Shown: piece after piece, positions 1-7,928 of the stretch | Numbering within the stretch: position 1 is the first letter of the stretch | Layout: each line of letters starts with the position of its first letter | From: Chloroflexota bacterium | GTDB lineage: Bacteria; Chloroflexota; Anaerolineae; Aggregatilineales; Phototrophicaceae | Direction: 5' to 3' | Length of the DNA stretch: 64,000 nucleotides | NCBI GenBank assembly: GCA_016223085.1 | Contig: JACRPS010000003.1 | Coordinates: forward strand, 1,174,274-1,238,273 | Program-made: the position numbers and the translations under genes | Notes under the pieces: model-generated | What the model was told of the DNA's origin: nothing | Database searches by the model: none | Seen by the model: the letters and a program-made list of their open reading frames with translations, nothing else

Positions 1-1
1 C

Positions 2-439
2 GAACTCAACCGCACCTTCGTCACGCCGATTGACCGGGAAGACCTGTTCGCCCTGTCGCGCGCGATTGATGACGTGCTGGATTACGCTTACTCCACCACC
101 AGCGAAATGGACATCCTGAACGTTTCGCCGAACGATTACCTGAAGACGATGGCGGAACTGCTCCACAGCAGCGCCGAGGAGATCAACCTCGCCATCGAAC
201 GGCTGGAACGCCATCCCAACGTGGCTGGCGACCACGCCGTGCGCGTGAAAGCCATCGAAAACCGGATGGAAACGCTGTACGCCGAGGCGCTGGCGCATCT
301 GTTTGACGAACCCAAAGACCTCAAGGACGTGATCGCCATGCTGAAGCTGCGCGAAATCTACCGCCACATGTTCCACGCGGTTGGCAGCGCGGAGCAGGCC
401 GCCAACATCATCGGCGACATCGTAATTAAGTTCTTCTGA
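2..439 (+). CDS. DUF47 family (PhoU-like) protein, C-terminal part
   Basis: Open frame entering from the left edge; about 145 codons are visible and the start lies outside the window. The protein is all-helical, with PhoU-like heptads and the segment AIENRMETLYAEALAHLF followed by KLREIYRHMFHAVGSAEQ and a terminal NIIGDIVIKFF. This is the usual C-terminus of DUF47 proteins, which are normally encoded beside Pit-type low-affinity phosphate transporters and are thought to regulate them. A transporter gene may lie just outside, upstream or elsewhere. The stop TGA overlaps the next start by one base (TGATG), so the two genes are probably co-transcribed and translationally coupled. The family call is from sequence character only. 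Confidence 0.8.
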   Translation, partial: ELNRTFVTPIDREDLFALSRAIDDVLDYAYSTTSEMDILNVSPNDYLKTMAELLHSSAEEINLAIERLERHPNVAGDHAVRVKAIENRMETLYAEALAHLFDEPKDLKDVIAMLKLREIYRHMFHAVGSAEQAANIIGDIVIKFF

Positions 440-1362
440 TGGGAGGCTTTTCCCCCCACACCCGCGCCGCGCTGCAAGCCCTGTTGGTGACCTTCCTGTG
501 GTCAACCTCGTGGGTGATTATCAAACTCGGCCTGCGCGAGTCCATTCCCCCGCTCCTGTTTGCCGGTCTGCGCTACGGGCTGGCGTTTGTTATCCTGCTG
601 GCGTGGGTACTGCGCCGGACGGAACACCGCGCCGGGCTACGCGCGTTAAGCCGCCGTGATTGGCTGGCGCTGGCCGCGCTGGGCCTGATCTATTACACCG
701 TCACGCAGGGCACGCAGTTCCTGGCGTTAAAATACCTGCCCGCCGCGACTCTCAATCTGCTGCTGAGTTTCAGCGCCGTGCTGGTCGCGCTGCTGAGTCT
801 GGTCCTCCTGCGTGAAAAACCGGCACCGCTTCAGTGGGGCGGCCTCGGCCTGTCCCTGCTGGGCGCGCTGGTGTTTTTTGTCCCGGTTGCGCTGCCGGGT
901 GACATGCTGCTGGGTATGGGTATCGGTCTGGTGGGCGTGGCGACCAACGCCGTGTCGTCGCTGCTGGGGCGGTCGGTCAACCGGCAGGTGAAGCTGGCGC
1001 CGGTGGTGATTACGGTCGCCAGTATGGGCATCGGCGCGGCGGCGCTGCTGGCGGTCGCCATCACCACCGAAGGCTTTCCGCCACTGCGACCGGAAAGCTG
1101 GCTGATGATCGGCTGGCTGGCGGTCGTAAATACAGCCTTCGCCTTTACGCTGTGGAACGTAACTCTACGCACCCTGTCGGCGCTGGAATCCAGCATCATC
1201 AACAATGCCATGATGATCCAGATTCCGCTGCTGGCGTGGCTGTTCCTGGGCGAGGGCATGACGGCCAAACAGGTGATTGGGCTGGCGCTGGCCGCGCTGG
1301 GCATCCTGGCGGTGCAGCTCCGGCGGCTGCCGGTGGTCGGGCGCGTGCCGGTAAAATCGTAG
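439..1362 (+). CDS. EamA/DMT family transporter
   Basis: A 307-residue, very hydrophobic protein with about ten membrane segments in two repeated EamA halves (roughly residues 12-150 and 160-295). FLWSTSWVIIKLGLRESIPP at the N-terminus and NTAFAFTLWNVTLRTLSALE in the second half are typical of drug/metabolite exporters in this family. It probably exports a small metabolite or amino acid across the cytoplasmic membrane; the substrate cannot be read from sequence. The start is fixed by the one-base overlap with the upstream DUF47 gene. The stop codon TAG lies inside a palindromic repeat that begins three bases before the end, so the repeat inserted at, or forms, the end of the gene. Confidence 0.85.
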   Translation: MGGFSPHTRAALQALLVTFLWSTSWVIIKLGLRESIPPLLFAGLRYGLAFVILLAWVLRRTEHRAGLRALSRRDWLALAALGLIYYTVTQGTQFLALKYLPAATLNLLLSFSAVLVALLSLVLLREKPAPLQWGGLGLSLLGALVFFVPVALPGDMLLGMGIGLVGVATNAVSSLLGRSVNRQVKLAPVVITVASMGIGAAALLAVAITTEGFPPLRPESWLMIGWLAVVNTAFAFTLWNVTLRTLSALESSIINNAMMIQIPLLAWLFLGEGMTAKQVIGLALAALGILAVQLRRLPVVGRVPVKS

Positions 1363-1388
1363 GGGCGACCACACCCGGTCGCCCCTGC
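1359..1388. repeat. REP-like palindrome, copy 1
   Basis: Inverted repeat opening GTAGGGGCGACC and closing GGTCGCCCCTGC around a short centre. Its GTAG supplies the TAG stop of the EamA gene. Confidence 0.8.
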
Positions 1389-1413
1389 GAAAACAGCCGT
1401 TTACCGACCCCAG

Positions 1414-2367
1414 CTAGGCCCACATTTCCAGCGCGTCGGATGCGCCGGGGTCGTTGCTTTCGGCGCACATCTCCGTGAAGGCGAGATGGCGGAAGCCGAT
1501 GATGTTTTCATCCACCGCGCCAATGTAATGCACAATCCAGCCAAACACAAACAGGTTCAGGTTGTGGCCGGACTCGTGCTCCTCGTAATCGCCGGAGGCG
1601 CGGCGGTGAATGAAGCCGATGTTGCCCATGTTATAGGCCGTACCGGCGTAATTGAGGTTGCTACCGATGCCGCCGATCAGGAAAAAGGTGCCGGTGCTCC
1701 AGTTGGCTTCCGCCACTTTGCCCCGGATGCTGGAATGGCTGTTGGTCGGGTCGCCGCCGATACGGAACAGGTGGACGTTAAACGGCCAGCCGATAATCAG
1801 CCCGAACACGATGCTGATGACCAGCACCACCAGGCCGACGCCAACCACCGCCCACGACATTGGCGCGATCCAGCACAGCCAGCCGATGATGCCCTGGTAG
1901 ACCTCGCTCTGCGATACGTCGCCAATGCTGGAAATAAAGCCCAGTACAAACAGCACCAGCCCGATGATGATGCCCGCCGCATCGCTGCCGAAGGCCGGCG
2001 AGTAGATGTTAAACGCCAGCACGCCATTTAAGGCGCTGCCGATGCCGATCAGCAGGCCGCGCATGACGGCGGTGAAATCCGATTCCGAGCCGCTGTTCGA
2101 CTGGACCGAGATGGTGGTCACGATGTAGATAACAATGGTGGCGATTAGGACGATCAGTCCTGGCGCCCGCGTGAAGAAAAAGCCGAAGTAGCCGCCGATC
2201 AGGTTAAAGATGTTGCCATCGGCCCGGATGGGAACGATCAGGCCACCGCTGCCGGACGTCAGGACGTGAAGAAAAGCTACTAACACCACCCCGACCCCGG
2301 CTCCCCAGAACGCCGGACCAAACGATTTAATCCCCAACCGACCTAAACTAGTTGTCGTTTGCATCAC
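1414..2367 (-). CDS. polytopic membrane protein with C-terminal HExxH motif
   Basis: A 317-residue protein I cannot assign to a named family. It has about six membrane segments in residues 15-200 (for example GAGVGVVLVAFLHVL and GIIIGLVLFVLGFISSIG). A soluble C-terminal part carries GGIGSNLNYAGTAYNMGN and then HESGH at residues 264-268, an exact HExxH zinc-protease-type motif. A glutamate-rich tail follows (DENIIG, TEMCAESND), which could hold a third ligand. HExxH can occur by chance, so a metallopeptidase role is inference. Neighbours on both sides face away, so the gene is probably monocistronic. The start MMQTTTSLGRL directly precedes the first hydrophobic stretch. Confidence 0.7.
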   Translation of the reverse strand: MMQTTTSLGRLGIKSFGPAFWGAGVGVVLVAFLHVLTSGSGGLIVPIRADGNIFNLIGGYFGFFFTRAPGLIVLIATIVIYIVTTISVQSNSGSESDFTAVMRGLLIGIGSALNGVLAFNIYSPAFGSDAAGIIIGLVLFVLGFISSIGDVSQSEVYQGIIGWLCWIAPMSWAVVGVGLVVLVISIVFGLIIGWPFNVHLFRIGGDPTNSHSSIRGKVAEANWSTGTFFLIGGIGSNLNYAGTAYNMGNIGFIHRRASGDYEEHESGHNLNLFVFGWIVHYIGAVDENIIGFRHLAFTEMCAESNDPGASDALEMWA

Positions 2368-2525
2368 TTTACACCCCTCAACTCACTCCCGATAGGTCAA
2401 TTGTAATGACATTTCCGTTTTGTACTGCCGGGCCTGCTTAGTGAGGGTGTGACAGAGGTTTGACACGCCGGACCAAGCAGCAAAAATACCAGCCGGACGC
2501 TGGAAATCATCCGGCTGAACGAACG

Positions 2526-2550
2526 AAAAAAGCCACCTTCCAGGTGGCTT
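2526..2550 (-). terminator. Rho-independent terminator of the phn-type operon
   Basis: A perfect 9-bp stem (AAGCCACCT / AGGTGGCTT, 3-nt loop) followed on the minus strand by a T run. It lies about 155 bases past the last gene of the phnD-C-E set. The rest of the 2368-2704 gap holds only a short stretch of degenerate 7-bp-period repeat (aactgg/aactgt words at 2676-2703). Confidence 0.8.
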
Positions 2551-2704
2551 CGGCAAAGGCACAGTCAGCGTTTCAGCCTGCTTCCAGCCGGCTTACCTGC
2601 AAGCCTTCAGCCCCAGCCGTTGGTGATACCTTTACAAGTGATACGGGGGCGGCCATCTTACCGCCCTCACTGGGAACTGGAAACTGTCAACTGGTAGCTA
2701 CTCC

Positions 2705-4780
2705 CTAAATCACGCGCTCCCGTATCGAAGCACTTGCGTAGTCAAGGATGGAAACCACAATCGCAATCGCCAGCACGGCCACGCCGGCGTCACGGTAGCG
2801 CAGCAGGTTGATCTGCTGCTGGAGCAGGAAGCCCACGCCGCCGCCGCCGACAAAGCCGATGATGGTGGACATACGCACGTTGATGTCCCAGCGGTACATG
2901 GTGAAGGCGATGTACGGCGGGATGATCTGCGGCACGACGGCGTACATGATCGTCTGAATCCAGTTCGCGCCGGTGCTTTGCAGGGCTTCGATGGGGCCGG
3001 TGTCTATACTTTCGATCTGCTCCGAGTACAGCTTGCCGAGCGAGGCAATCGAGTGCAGCGTCAGCGCCAGCACGCCGGCAAACGGCCCGATGCCGACCCA
3101 GATCACAAACACCAGACCCATAATCAGCGGCTCAATCGAACGCAGCGCGTTTAAGACAGTGCGGGTGATGTTGTACAGGATTTCACCCAGCGGGAAGGCG
3201 GCCTTCGTGCCGGACAGCGCGCCCATGATGCCACCCAGCACCGCGCCGATCAGCAGCGTTTCCGCGATGTACAGCGGAATCCCCATCCCCAGCAGGTTAA
3301 CCGCCGGTTCCTGCGAGGGCAACGTCCCGGCAATCACAGCCTGGTCCACGCGCAGCAGCGCCGCCGTAAGGACAAACGCGGCAATTGAACCAATCCAGGA
3401 CAGCGCCGTGACGATGCTGCGGTTGGCCGTGCGCGGCGTTGTGCCGGTCAGCCGCCGGTACAGGCCGGGCAGCAGCCCGGAAGCCAGCGACGCCGCCGCA
3501 AACGGCGGTAGCAGACCGAGCCAGGCCGCCTGCATCCCGATCAGCCCGACGAGCGCCATCACAATCGCACCGGCGATTGCGCCCAGCACGCCGCCCAGCA
3601 CGTGCGCCGAGGTGGTATCCAGCTTTTTCAGCCCGTCCAGCGTCAGCGATGTGCCAACCGATGACAGCGCAAATGCCCCAGCAATGCCGGCGATCAGCGG
3701 GATGGTCAGCCGCATCAGTTCGCCGACCGTGCCCACGAAGTTCGATACATACCCCAGCACGCCGGTATCAAACAGCCGCCCGACCAGGATACCCAGGCCA
3801 CCGATCAGGCCAAACGCGAAGATGAATACCAGCGTCACCAGCAGCGTGTTCAGCGCCGCGCGAACACGCCCGCCGTTTTCAATCGTGGCTGTCGTGGCAG
3901 CGCGCGACGATGTAACTGCGCCGAACAGCAATAGCAGCGCCGCGCCGCTGGCGGTTGTTAGACCTGCCCCGCTGACCAGGTTTGCGCCCAGCGTTGCCAG
4001 CGGCGCCAGCAGGCGCGTGCCGATCACCCAGCCCACCGGCAGCAGCACGATACTCATCAGCAGATTGCCGAGGGACATCCGCACCGGACGCATCAGGTTA
4101 TGGGCGGCGAAGAAGCTGAGGATGGCCGAGGGGAGAATCGAAATCGAAGTGGCAATCAGCGCCAGGAAGATCGTTTCGATCATCTTCTCGATGACCAGCC
4201 CGGTCGTATTGCTCAGGCGCGGCAGCCCTACCGGGAAGCGCCCCTGCGCCTCGACGGCATGTGTCTGGTCGGCGCTGCCCCGGATGCGCGGCACTTCGAT
4301 CTGCACCGTAAACGTGCCATCGCCCTCCGTGATGAAGTTATCCCCTTCCACCCCGGCCACCTGCCGGATGCGCCGTTCGCCGGAATTATCTATCCAGTTG
4401 ATGCGCGCCAGCGAATCCGGGTAGAAGTTATAGCCCTGAACCGTCACCGTTTCGCCGCTGCGGGCGCAGGTTGGTGTGACGATGATGTACGGCTGGTCGC
4501 CGGTCTGCTGCGGCGCTTCCGCCGGCGGGGAACCATCCGCCGGGCAGTTCATCACAATCGGCGTGGTCGCGTTGATAATGCTGTAATCCTGCTCAAATAC
4601 GTTGGGCGAGAGCAGTTCACGCAGCGCGTTGCCGACGTTCTGCTGGCGAATCGGTTCCTGCGGACGGGCAAGGTTGATTTCCGTCACCGTCCAGCCATAG
4701 GAAAAGATGATAAAGCCCGCGGCAACGGCGATGATGATGAGCAGGCGGCGCAGCGCAAGCCGCGAAGGAGTCTGGTTCAT
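2705..4780 (-). CDS. phnE: phosphonate-type ABC transporter permease, enlarged
   Basis: Permease subunit of a phosphonate/phosphite-type importer. The C-terminal third is a normal inner-membrane permease domain with an EAA-like loop (EALQSTGANWIQTIMYAVVP) that would dock the ATPase. At 691 residues it is more than twice the usual PhnE length (about 270). After one N-terminal membrane segment (residues 12-30) comes an extracytoplasmic region of about 170 residues. This contains an Ig-like/TIG-like stretch, PTCARSGETVTVQGYNFYPD, and is followed by extra membrane segments before the canonical domain. The added outer domain could help present or sense substrate, but that is inference. It is last in the operon after phnD and phnC, 9 bases from phnC, and a terminator follows. 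Confidence 0.85.
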   Translation of the reverse strand: MNQTPSRLALRRLLIIIAVAAGFIIFSYGWTVTEINLARPQEPIRQQNVGNALRELLSPNVFEQDYSIINATTPIVMNCPADGSPPAEAPQQTGDQPYIIVTPTCARSGETVTVQGYNFYPDSLARINWIDNSGERRIRQVAGVEGDNFITEGDGTFTVQIEVPRIRGSADQTHAVEAQGRFPVGLPRLSNTTGLVIEKMIETIFLALIATSISILPSAILSFFAAHNLMRPVRMSLGNLLMSIVLLPVGWVIGTRLLAPLATLGANLVSGAGLTTASGAALLLLFGAVTSSRAATTATIENGGRVRAALNTLLVTLVFIFAFGLIGGLGILVGRLFDTGVLGYVSNFVGTVGELMRLTIPLIAGIAGAFALSSVGTSLTLDGLKKLDTTSAHVLGGVLGAIAGAIVMALVGLIGMQAAWLGLLPPFAAASLASGLLPGLYRRLTGTTPRTANRSIVTALSWIGSIAAFVLTAALLRVDQAVIAGTLPSQEPAVNLLGMGIPLYIAETLLIGAVLGGIMGALSGTKAAFPLGEILYNITRTVLNALRSIEPLIMGLVFVIWVGIGPFAGVLALTLHSIASLGKLYSEQIESIDTGPIEALQSTGANWIQTIMYAVVPQIIPPYIAFTMYRWDINVRMSTIIGFVGGGGVGFLLQQQINLLRYRDAGVAVLAIAIVVSILDYASASIRERVI

Positions 4781-4789
4781 GGGGCGCTC

Positions 4790-5548
4790 CTAATGGATTT
4801 CCACCTCAACGGCGTCTTCGCCGTAAATCTGTTTAAAGCGGTCGTTGTCAATCTCGCCGGGCAGGCCGTCGAATTCCAGCCTGCCATCCTTGAGCGCAAT
4901 CACCCGGTCGGAGTAGGCGCGCGCCAGGCTCAAAAAGTGCAGGCTGCACAGGATGGTGATGCCGTCTTCCTTGTTCAGCAGTTCCAGGTACTTCATCACG
5001 GAATGGGACGTGGCCGGGTCAAGGCTGGCGACCGGCTCGTCCGCCAGCATCAGTTCGGGATTCTGCATCAATGCCCTCGCAATACCCACTCGCTGCTGCT
5101 GCCCGCCGCTGAGCGAACTGGCACGCACATACGCCTTTTCCGGGATGCCCACCCGTTCCAGCGCGGCCAGCGCCCGCTCTTTCTCCGCACGCGGGAAGTA
5201 ATTGACCAGGCTGAACATCGGGTTAACGTACCCCAGCCGCCCCGACATGACATTGGTGATGACGCTCGACCGCCGTACCAGATTAAACTGCTGGAAGATC
5301 ATGCCAATCCTCCGCCGGATTTGCCGCAGTTCGTCGTCGGTTGCGGCGGTGATGTCCACCCCACGCCAGACGATGCGCCCTTCGGTGGGGTCAATCAGCC
5401 GGTTGATGCAGCGCAGCAGCGTGGACTTGCCCGACCCGCTGAGGCCGATGATCGAAACGAACTGGCCCTCCGGGATTTCCAGGTTGATCCTGTCCAGCGC
5501 CTTGAAGCCATTGTCGTAAATTTTGGTCAGGTTTTCGATAACGAGCAT
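4790..5548 (-). CDS. phnC: phosphonate-type ABC transporter ATP-binding protein
   Basis: A 252-residue ATPase with Walker A GLSGSGKST at residues 35-43, signature SLSGGQQQRVGIARAL, Walker B LMLADEPVASLDP and an H-loop (ILCSLHFLSLA). This is the PhnC-type layout. It powers uptake of a phosphonate, phosphite or related oxyanion together with the flanking binding protein and permease. I chose the start MLVIENLTKIY. The frame stays open 35 codons further upstream, but that extension is translated from the palindromic repeat at 5577-5604 and has no homology to ATPases. Nine bases separate it from the permease gene. Confidence 0.92.
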   Translation of the reverse strand: MLVIENLTKIYDNGFKALDRINLEIPEGQFVSIIGLSGSGKSTLLRCINRLIDPTEGRIVWRGVDITAATDDELRQIRRRIGMIFQQFNLVRRSSVITNVMSGRLGYVNPMFSLVNYFPRAEKERALAALERVGIPEKAYVRASSLSGGQQQRVGIARALMQNPELMLADEPVASLDPATSHSVMKYLELLNKEDGITILCSLHFLSLARAYSDRVIALKDGRLEFDGLPGEIDNDRFKQIYGEDAVEVEIH

Positions 5549-5576
5549 AAACCCTCGATGCGGAATGATAAGGGTT

Positions 5577-5604
5577 GTAGGGGCACGGCATGCCGTGCCC
5601 CTAC
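5577..5604. repeat. REP-like palindrome, copy 2
   Basis: GTAGGGGCACGGCA mirrored by TGCCGTGCCCCTAC, a perfect 14-bp inverted repeat lying just upstream of the phnC start. Confidence 0.85.
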
Positions 5605-5635
5605 GAACATTTATCGCACACGTGTATAAGAACAT

Positions 5636-5666
5636 AAAAAACGGACAGGGCATTAACCCTGTCCGT
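5636..5666 (-). terminator. terminator/attenuator between phnD and phnC
   Basis: A 10-bp stem (ACGGACAGGG / CCCTGTCCGT, 6-nt loop) followed on the minus strand by six T. It sits 35 bases after phnD and before phnC. It could partly terminate transcripts so that the binding protein is made in excess over the ATPase and permease, as in many ABC importers. Confidence 0.85.
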
Positions 5667-5701
5667 CAATCTTACCGCATTACTGCTGCCTAATCGAATG
5701 A

Positions 5702-6724
5702 TTAGCCGCCAAAAATGTCTTCTTCCGTCAGACCCAGAATCTCGAACTGCTTCCGCACCGGGTCATAGGCTTCGTTGGTGATCGGGGCGATGCCGCTCCA
5801 GCCATAGAAGTCCTCGCTGCCGATGGACTGCGCCCAGGCATCCGTCTGGGCAAAGGCATACAGCGCGTCCAGGATTTGCTGGCGCAGGTCGGCGGGGAAG
5901 TCCGGACCAAAGCTGAGCGTATCATTCGGGATTGGCTCGCTCAGGCGCAGAATCCGAACCTGGTCAATCACGTCCGGCGCAGTTTCACGGATGTTGCGCC
6001 GCGCGTCGAGAATCATCACATCGCCCACGTACAGTTCGCCGTCCTCGCCGATGCGCGATTCGTCCACCGTCAGGTCATACGGTTCGGGCAGGTCGCCGAT
6101 CTGCCAGGGCGCGCCGGGAAGCACCGGCGGGCTGTAGAAGGTCGTGCCGAAGTCAGCTTCGCCGCTGTACACCGCCTGCACCACCTGATTATGGCCGCCG
6201 GCTTCCACGCGCTCGCCGGGTTCAATGCCCACCGACTGGAGTTCGACCGAGGGCACCACGAAGCCGGAGGTCGAACCGGCATCCGGGTAGGCCCAGGATT
6301 TGCCGGCCAGATCGCCAAAGACGTAGATCGGGCTGTCGCGGCGCACGATGTAGGCGGTCCAGTAGACGTTCCAGCCACGCCGGACTGCCGCCGCCGCGAC
6401 TTCCACGCCGCAGCGATTGTTGGCGATGACGTAACCCGCCGCCGGGATGAAGCCCATCGAGCTACCGGGCGCGGCGCACATGGCCTCCACCGTCGCGGCG
6501 TAGGACGTGGGCACGGACACTTCAAAATTCAGGCCGGTCGCTTCTTTCAACGCCTCGGCCATAATTTCGCCGCCGGTCGTGATCGTCTGCGCCTCAACCG
6601 AGGGCACAAAGAACACCTGGATCGGGTTGCTTTCGCTGCCCAGGTCGCCCTGCGCCAGCACACCCTGGAACGACATGACGGCCACTAAAAGGATAAGAAA
6701 GGTAAAAATAGTTGTCCTGCGCAT
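5702..6724 (-). CDS. phnD: phosphate/phosphite/phosphonate ABC transporter substrate-binding protein
   Basis: A 340-residue PhnD-family binding protein. A Sec signal peptide (MRRTTIFTFLILLVAVMSF, cleavage after GVLA near residue 24) sends it across the membrane. The mature part shows family features: PIQVFFVPSVEAQTI at the first strand, AGKSWAYPDAGSTSGFVVPS in the ligand-binding loop, and VQAVYSGEADFGTTFYSPP. It is first in the phnD-C-E gene set and followed by a terminator hairpin. No catabolic phn genes are nearby, so the cargo (phosphonate, phosphite or another anion) is unknown. Confidence 0.9.
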   Translation of the reverse strand: MRRTTIFTFLILLVAVMSFQGVLAQGDLGSESNPIQVFFVPSVEAQTITTGGEIMAEALKEATGLNFEVSVPTSYAATVEAMCAAPGSSMGFIPAAGYVIANNRCGVEVAAAAVRRGWNVYWTAYIVRRDSPIYVFGDLAGKSWAYPDAGSTSGFVVPSVELQSVGIEPGERVEAGGHNQVVQAVYSGEADFGTTFYSPPVLPGAPWQIGDLPEPYDLTVDESRIGEDGELYVGDVMILDARRNIRETAPDVIDQVRILRLSEPIPNDTLSFGPDFPADLRQQILDALYAFAQTDAWAQSIGSEDFYGWSGIAPITNEAYDPVRKQFEILGLTEEDIFGG

Positions 6725-6862
6725 ATCTTCTCCTCTGTCAGCTAGATGGTTGATCGAAGAACCAGCTTTCGCCTGGAGTATAACGCAGTTTTTGCGGCGC
6801 GTCTGCTATTTCACGCAAATTTAAACAACGGCTGGCGCCGGCGGCTAGCCGATACAAACGTT

Positions 6863-6884
6863 GGGACACGGCATTTCGTGTCCC
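6863..6884. repeat. REP-like palindrome, degenerate copy
   Basis: GGGACACGGCATTTCGTGTCCC, trimmed of the outer GTA/TAC. First of several repeats in the gene-free stretch 6725-7264. Confidence 0.6.
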
Positions 6885-6933
6885 ATACCTACCTACAGCT
6901 TAATACCTATCCGTAAACCTCTTTTATCTGTCG

Positions 6934-6960
6934 GTAGGGGCACGGCAGCCGTGCCCCTAC
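6934..6960. repeat. REP-like palindrome
   Basis: GTAGGGGCACGGC mirrored by GCCGTGCCCCTAC. Lies in the 540-base gene-free stretch between phnD and the first protease gene, in which I see no ORF of coding character. Confidence 0.85.
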
Positions 6961-7084
6961 TTAGCCTTTTACAGCCAGACGTTAAAACGTCCGCCTACAG
7001 AAGTACCAAGCCCGCTGAAGGGGCTAATACCAGTTCGACCATCGGCTTCTTATGGTTAAATGAAAACTGACGCATAGATCTTTC

Positions 7085-7113
7085 GTAGGGGCGAACAGGC
7101 GGTTCGCCCCTAC
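7085..7113. repeat. REP-like palindrome
   Basis: GTAGGGGCGAAC...GGTTCGCCCCTAC with a mismatched centre. About 90 bases upstream, at 6972-6988, is a separate inverted motif, GACGTTAAAACGTC, similar to the one at 31314-31336. Confidence 0.8.
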
Positions 7114-7144
7114 ATTCTATGAATCTGTTTTTGGTCATCCATTA

Positions 7145-7206
7145 GTCCCTTTAGCTTAGCGGACTTGGTTTTCCAGAAAGCCCTGGGTTTGAACCCGGGG
7201 CGGCAC
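7145..7206 (+). other. tRNA-like relic (not a functional tRNA)
   Basis: Contains a D-arm-like TAGCTTAGCGGA, a TTTTCCAGA stretch resembling an anticodon loop, and a T-arm-like CTGGGTTTGAACCCGGGG. The acceptor ends do not pair, the T stem has a mismatch and the anticodon stem is poor, so I read it as a decayed tRNA fragment or a chance resemblance. Confidence 0.25.
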
Positions 7207-7225
7207 GACAGCAAGGTGTGACCCC

Positions 7226-7252
7226 AGGGACATGGTGACGCCATGTCTCTAC
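7226..7252. repeat. REP-like palindrome
   Basis: AGGGACATGGTG mirrored by CGCCATGTCTCTAC; same frame as the ACATGG-core copy at 27774. Confidence 0.65.
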
Positions 7253-7264
7253 TCACCGTCGAGT

Positions 7265-7879
7265 TTACACCGCAATTCGCTGCGTGCCGAGCGCGGCCTT
7301 CAAAAACCCCTTGACCGTGTGTACGGGGATGGCGAAGCCCACGTCGGGGCCGGTAATCATGGTGTTGATGCCCACCAGCCGCCCATCAGCGTCCACCACC
7401 GGCCCGCCGGAATGGCCGGGGCGCATGTGCAGGTCGAGCGCAAGCCACTCACGCCCCGGCTGCACCTGCCCGACTTCGGGAAGCTGCGCCCCGACGCCAA
7501 TGACCACACCGGACGTGACCGCGCCCAGCACGCCCCAGGGATGGCCGACCGCCATCACCCACTGGCCGGGCTTAAGCTGCCGCGAGTCGCCCAGTTCGAT
7601 GGTCGGCAGGCCGCTGGCTGGAACGGACAGCGCCGCCAGGTCCAGCGCCTCGTCGTAGGCAATCACGTCGGCGGGCAGACGGCGGCCATCCGGCAGCACC
7701 ACGTTCAGGCCGTGCCGCCCGCGCACCACATGCGCGTTGGTCACGATCAGACCATCGGCGTGCCAGATCGTGCCCGCACCCGCGCCACGCCCGTTCACGA
7801 TTTGCACCAGGCTGGCGCGCACCGCATCAATCGTATTCGCCAGCGCGTCGTTCAGTTGTTGTAGCAGATTGTTGTCCAT
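7265..7879 (-). CDS. trypsin-like serine protease (S1C, HtrA-like) without PDZ
   Basis: A 204-residue protein that is only a protease domain. The catalytic triad is readable as His50 (LIVTNAHVV), Asp80 (YDEALDLAALSV) and Ser157 (RPGHSGGPVV). There is no signal peptide or membrane segment, so unlike classical DegP it should act in the cytosol. There is no PDZ domain, unlike the longer paralogue immediately upstream in the same orientation (7929-8810); the two look like a tandem duplication. I set the start at MDNNLLQQLND, which has GAGGTG a few bases upstream. The longer open frame runs through the repeat at 7894-7921. Confidence 0.85.
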   Translation of the reverse strand: MDNNLLQQLNDALANTIDAVRASLVQIVNGRGAGAGTIWHADGLIVTNAHVVRGRHGLNVVLPDGRRLPADVIAYDEALDLAALSVPASGLPTIELGDSRQLKPGQWVMAVGHPWGVLGAVTSGVVIGVGAQLPEVGQVQPGREWLALDLHMRPGHSGGPVVDADGRLVGINTMITGPDVGFAIPVHTVKGFLKAALGTQRIAV

Positions 7880-7893
7880 ATTGCACCTCGTCT

Positions 7894-7921
7894 GTAGGGA
7901 CACGATAGATCGTGTCCCTAC
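7894..7921. repeat. REP-like palindrome
   Basis: GTAGGGACACGATA mirrored by GATCGTGTCCCTAC; lies between the two tandem protease genes. Confidence 0.85.
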
Positions 7922-7928
7922 ATTCCCT

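Noticed and set aside
1486-2031. Long plus-strand frame opposite the HExxH membrane protein
   Set aside because: Composition is Asp/His/Gln-rich shadow of a hydrophobic gene on the other strand; no ribosome site or family pattern.
2973-4424. 483-codon plus-strand frame opposite phnE
   Set aside because: Ser/Pro/Arg-rich antisense shadow of a clear permease gene.
5577-5653. 35-residue N-terminal extension of PhnC
   Set aside because: It is the translation of a palindromic repeat; the ATPase domain begins at MLVIENLTK.
7145-7206. Functional tRNA gene
   Set aside because: Acceptor ends do not pair, the T stem has a mismatch and the anticodon stem is weak; kept only as a relic.
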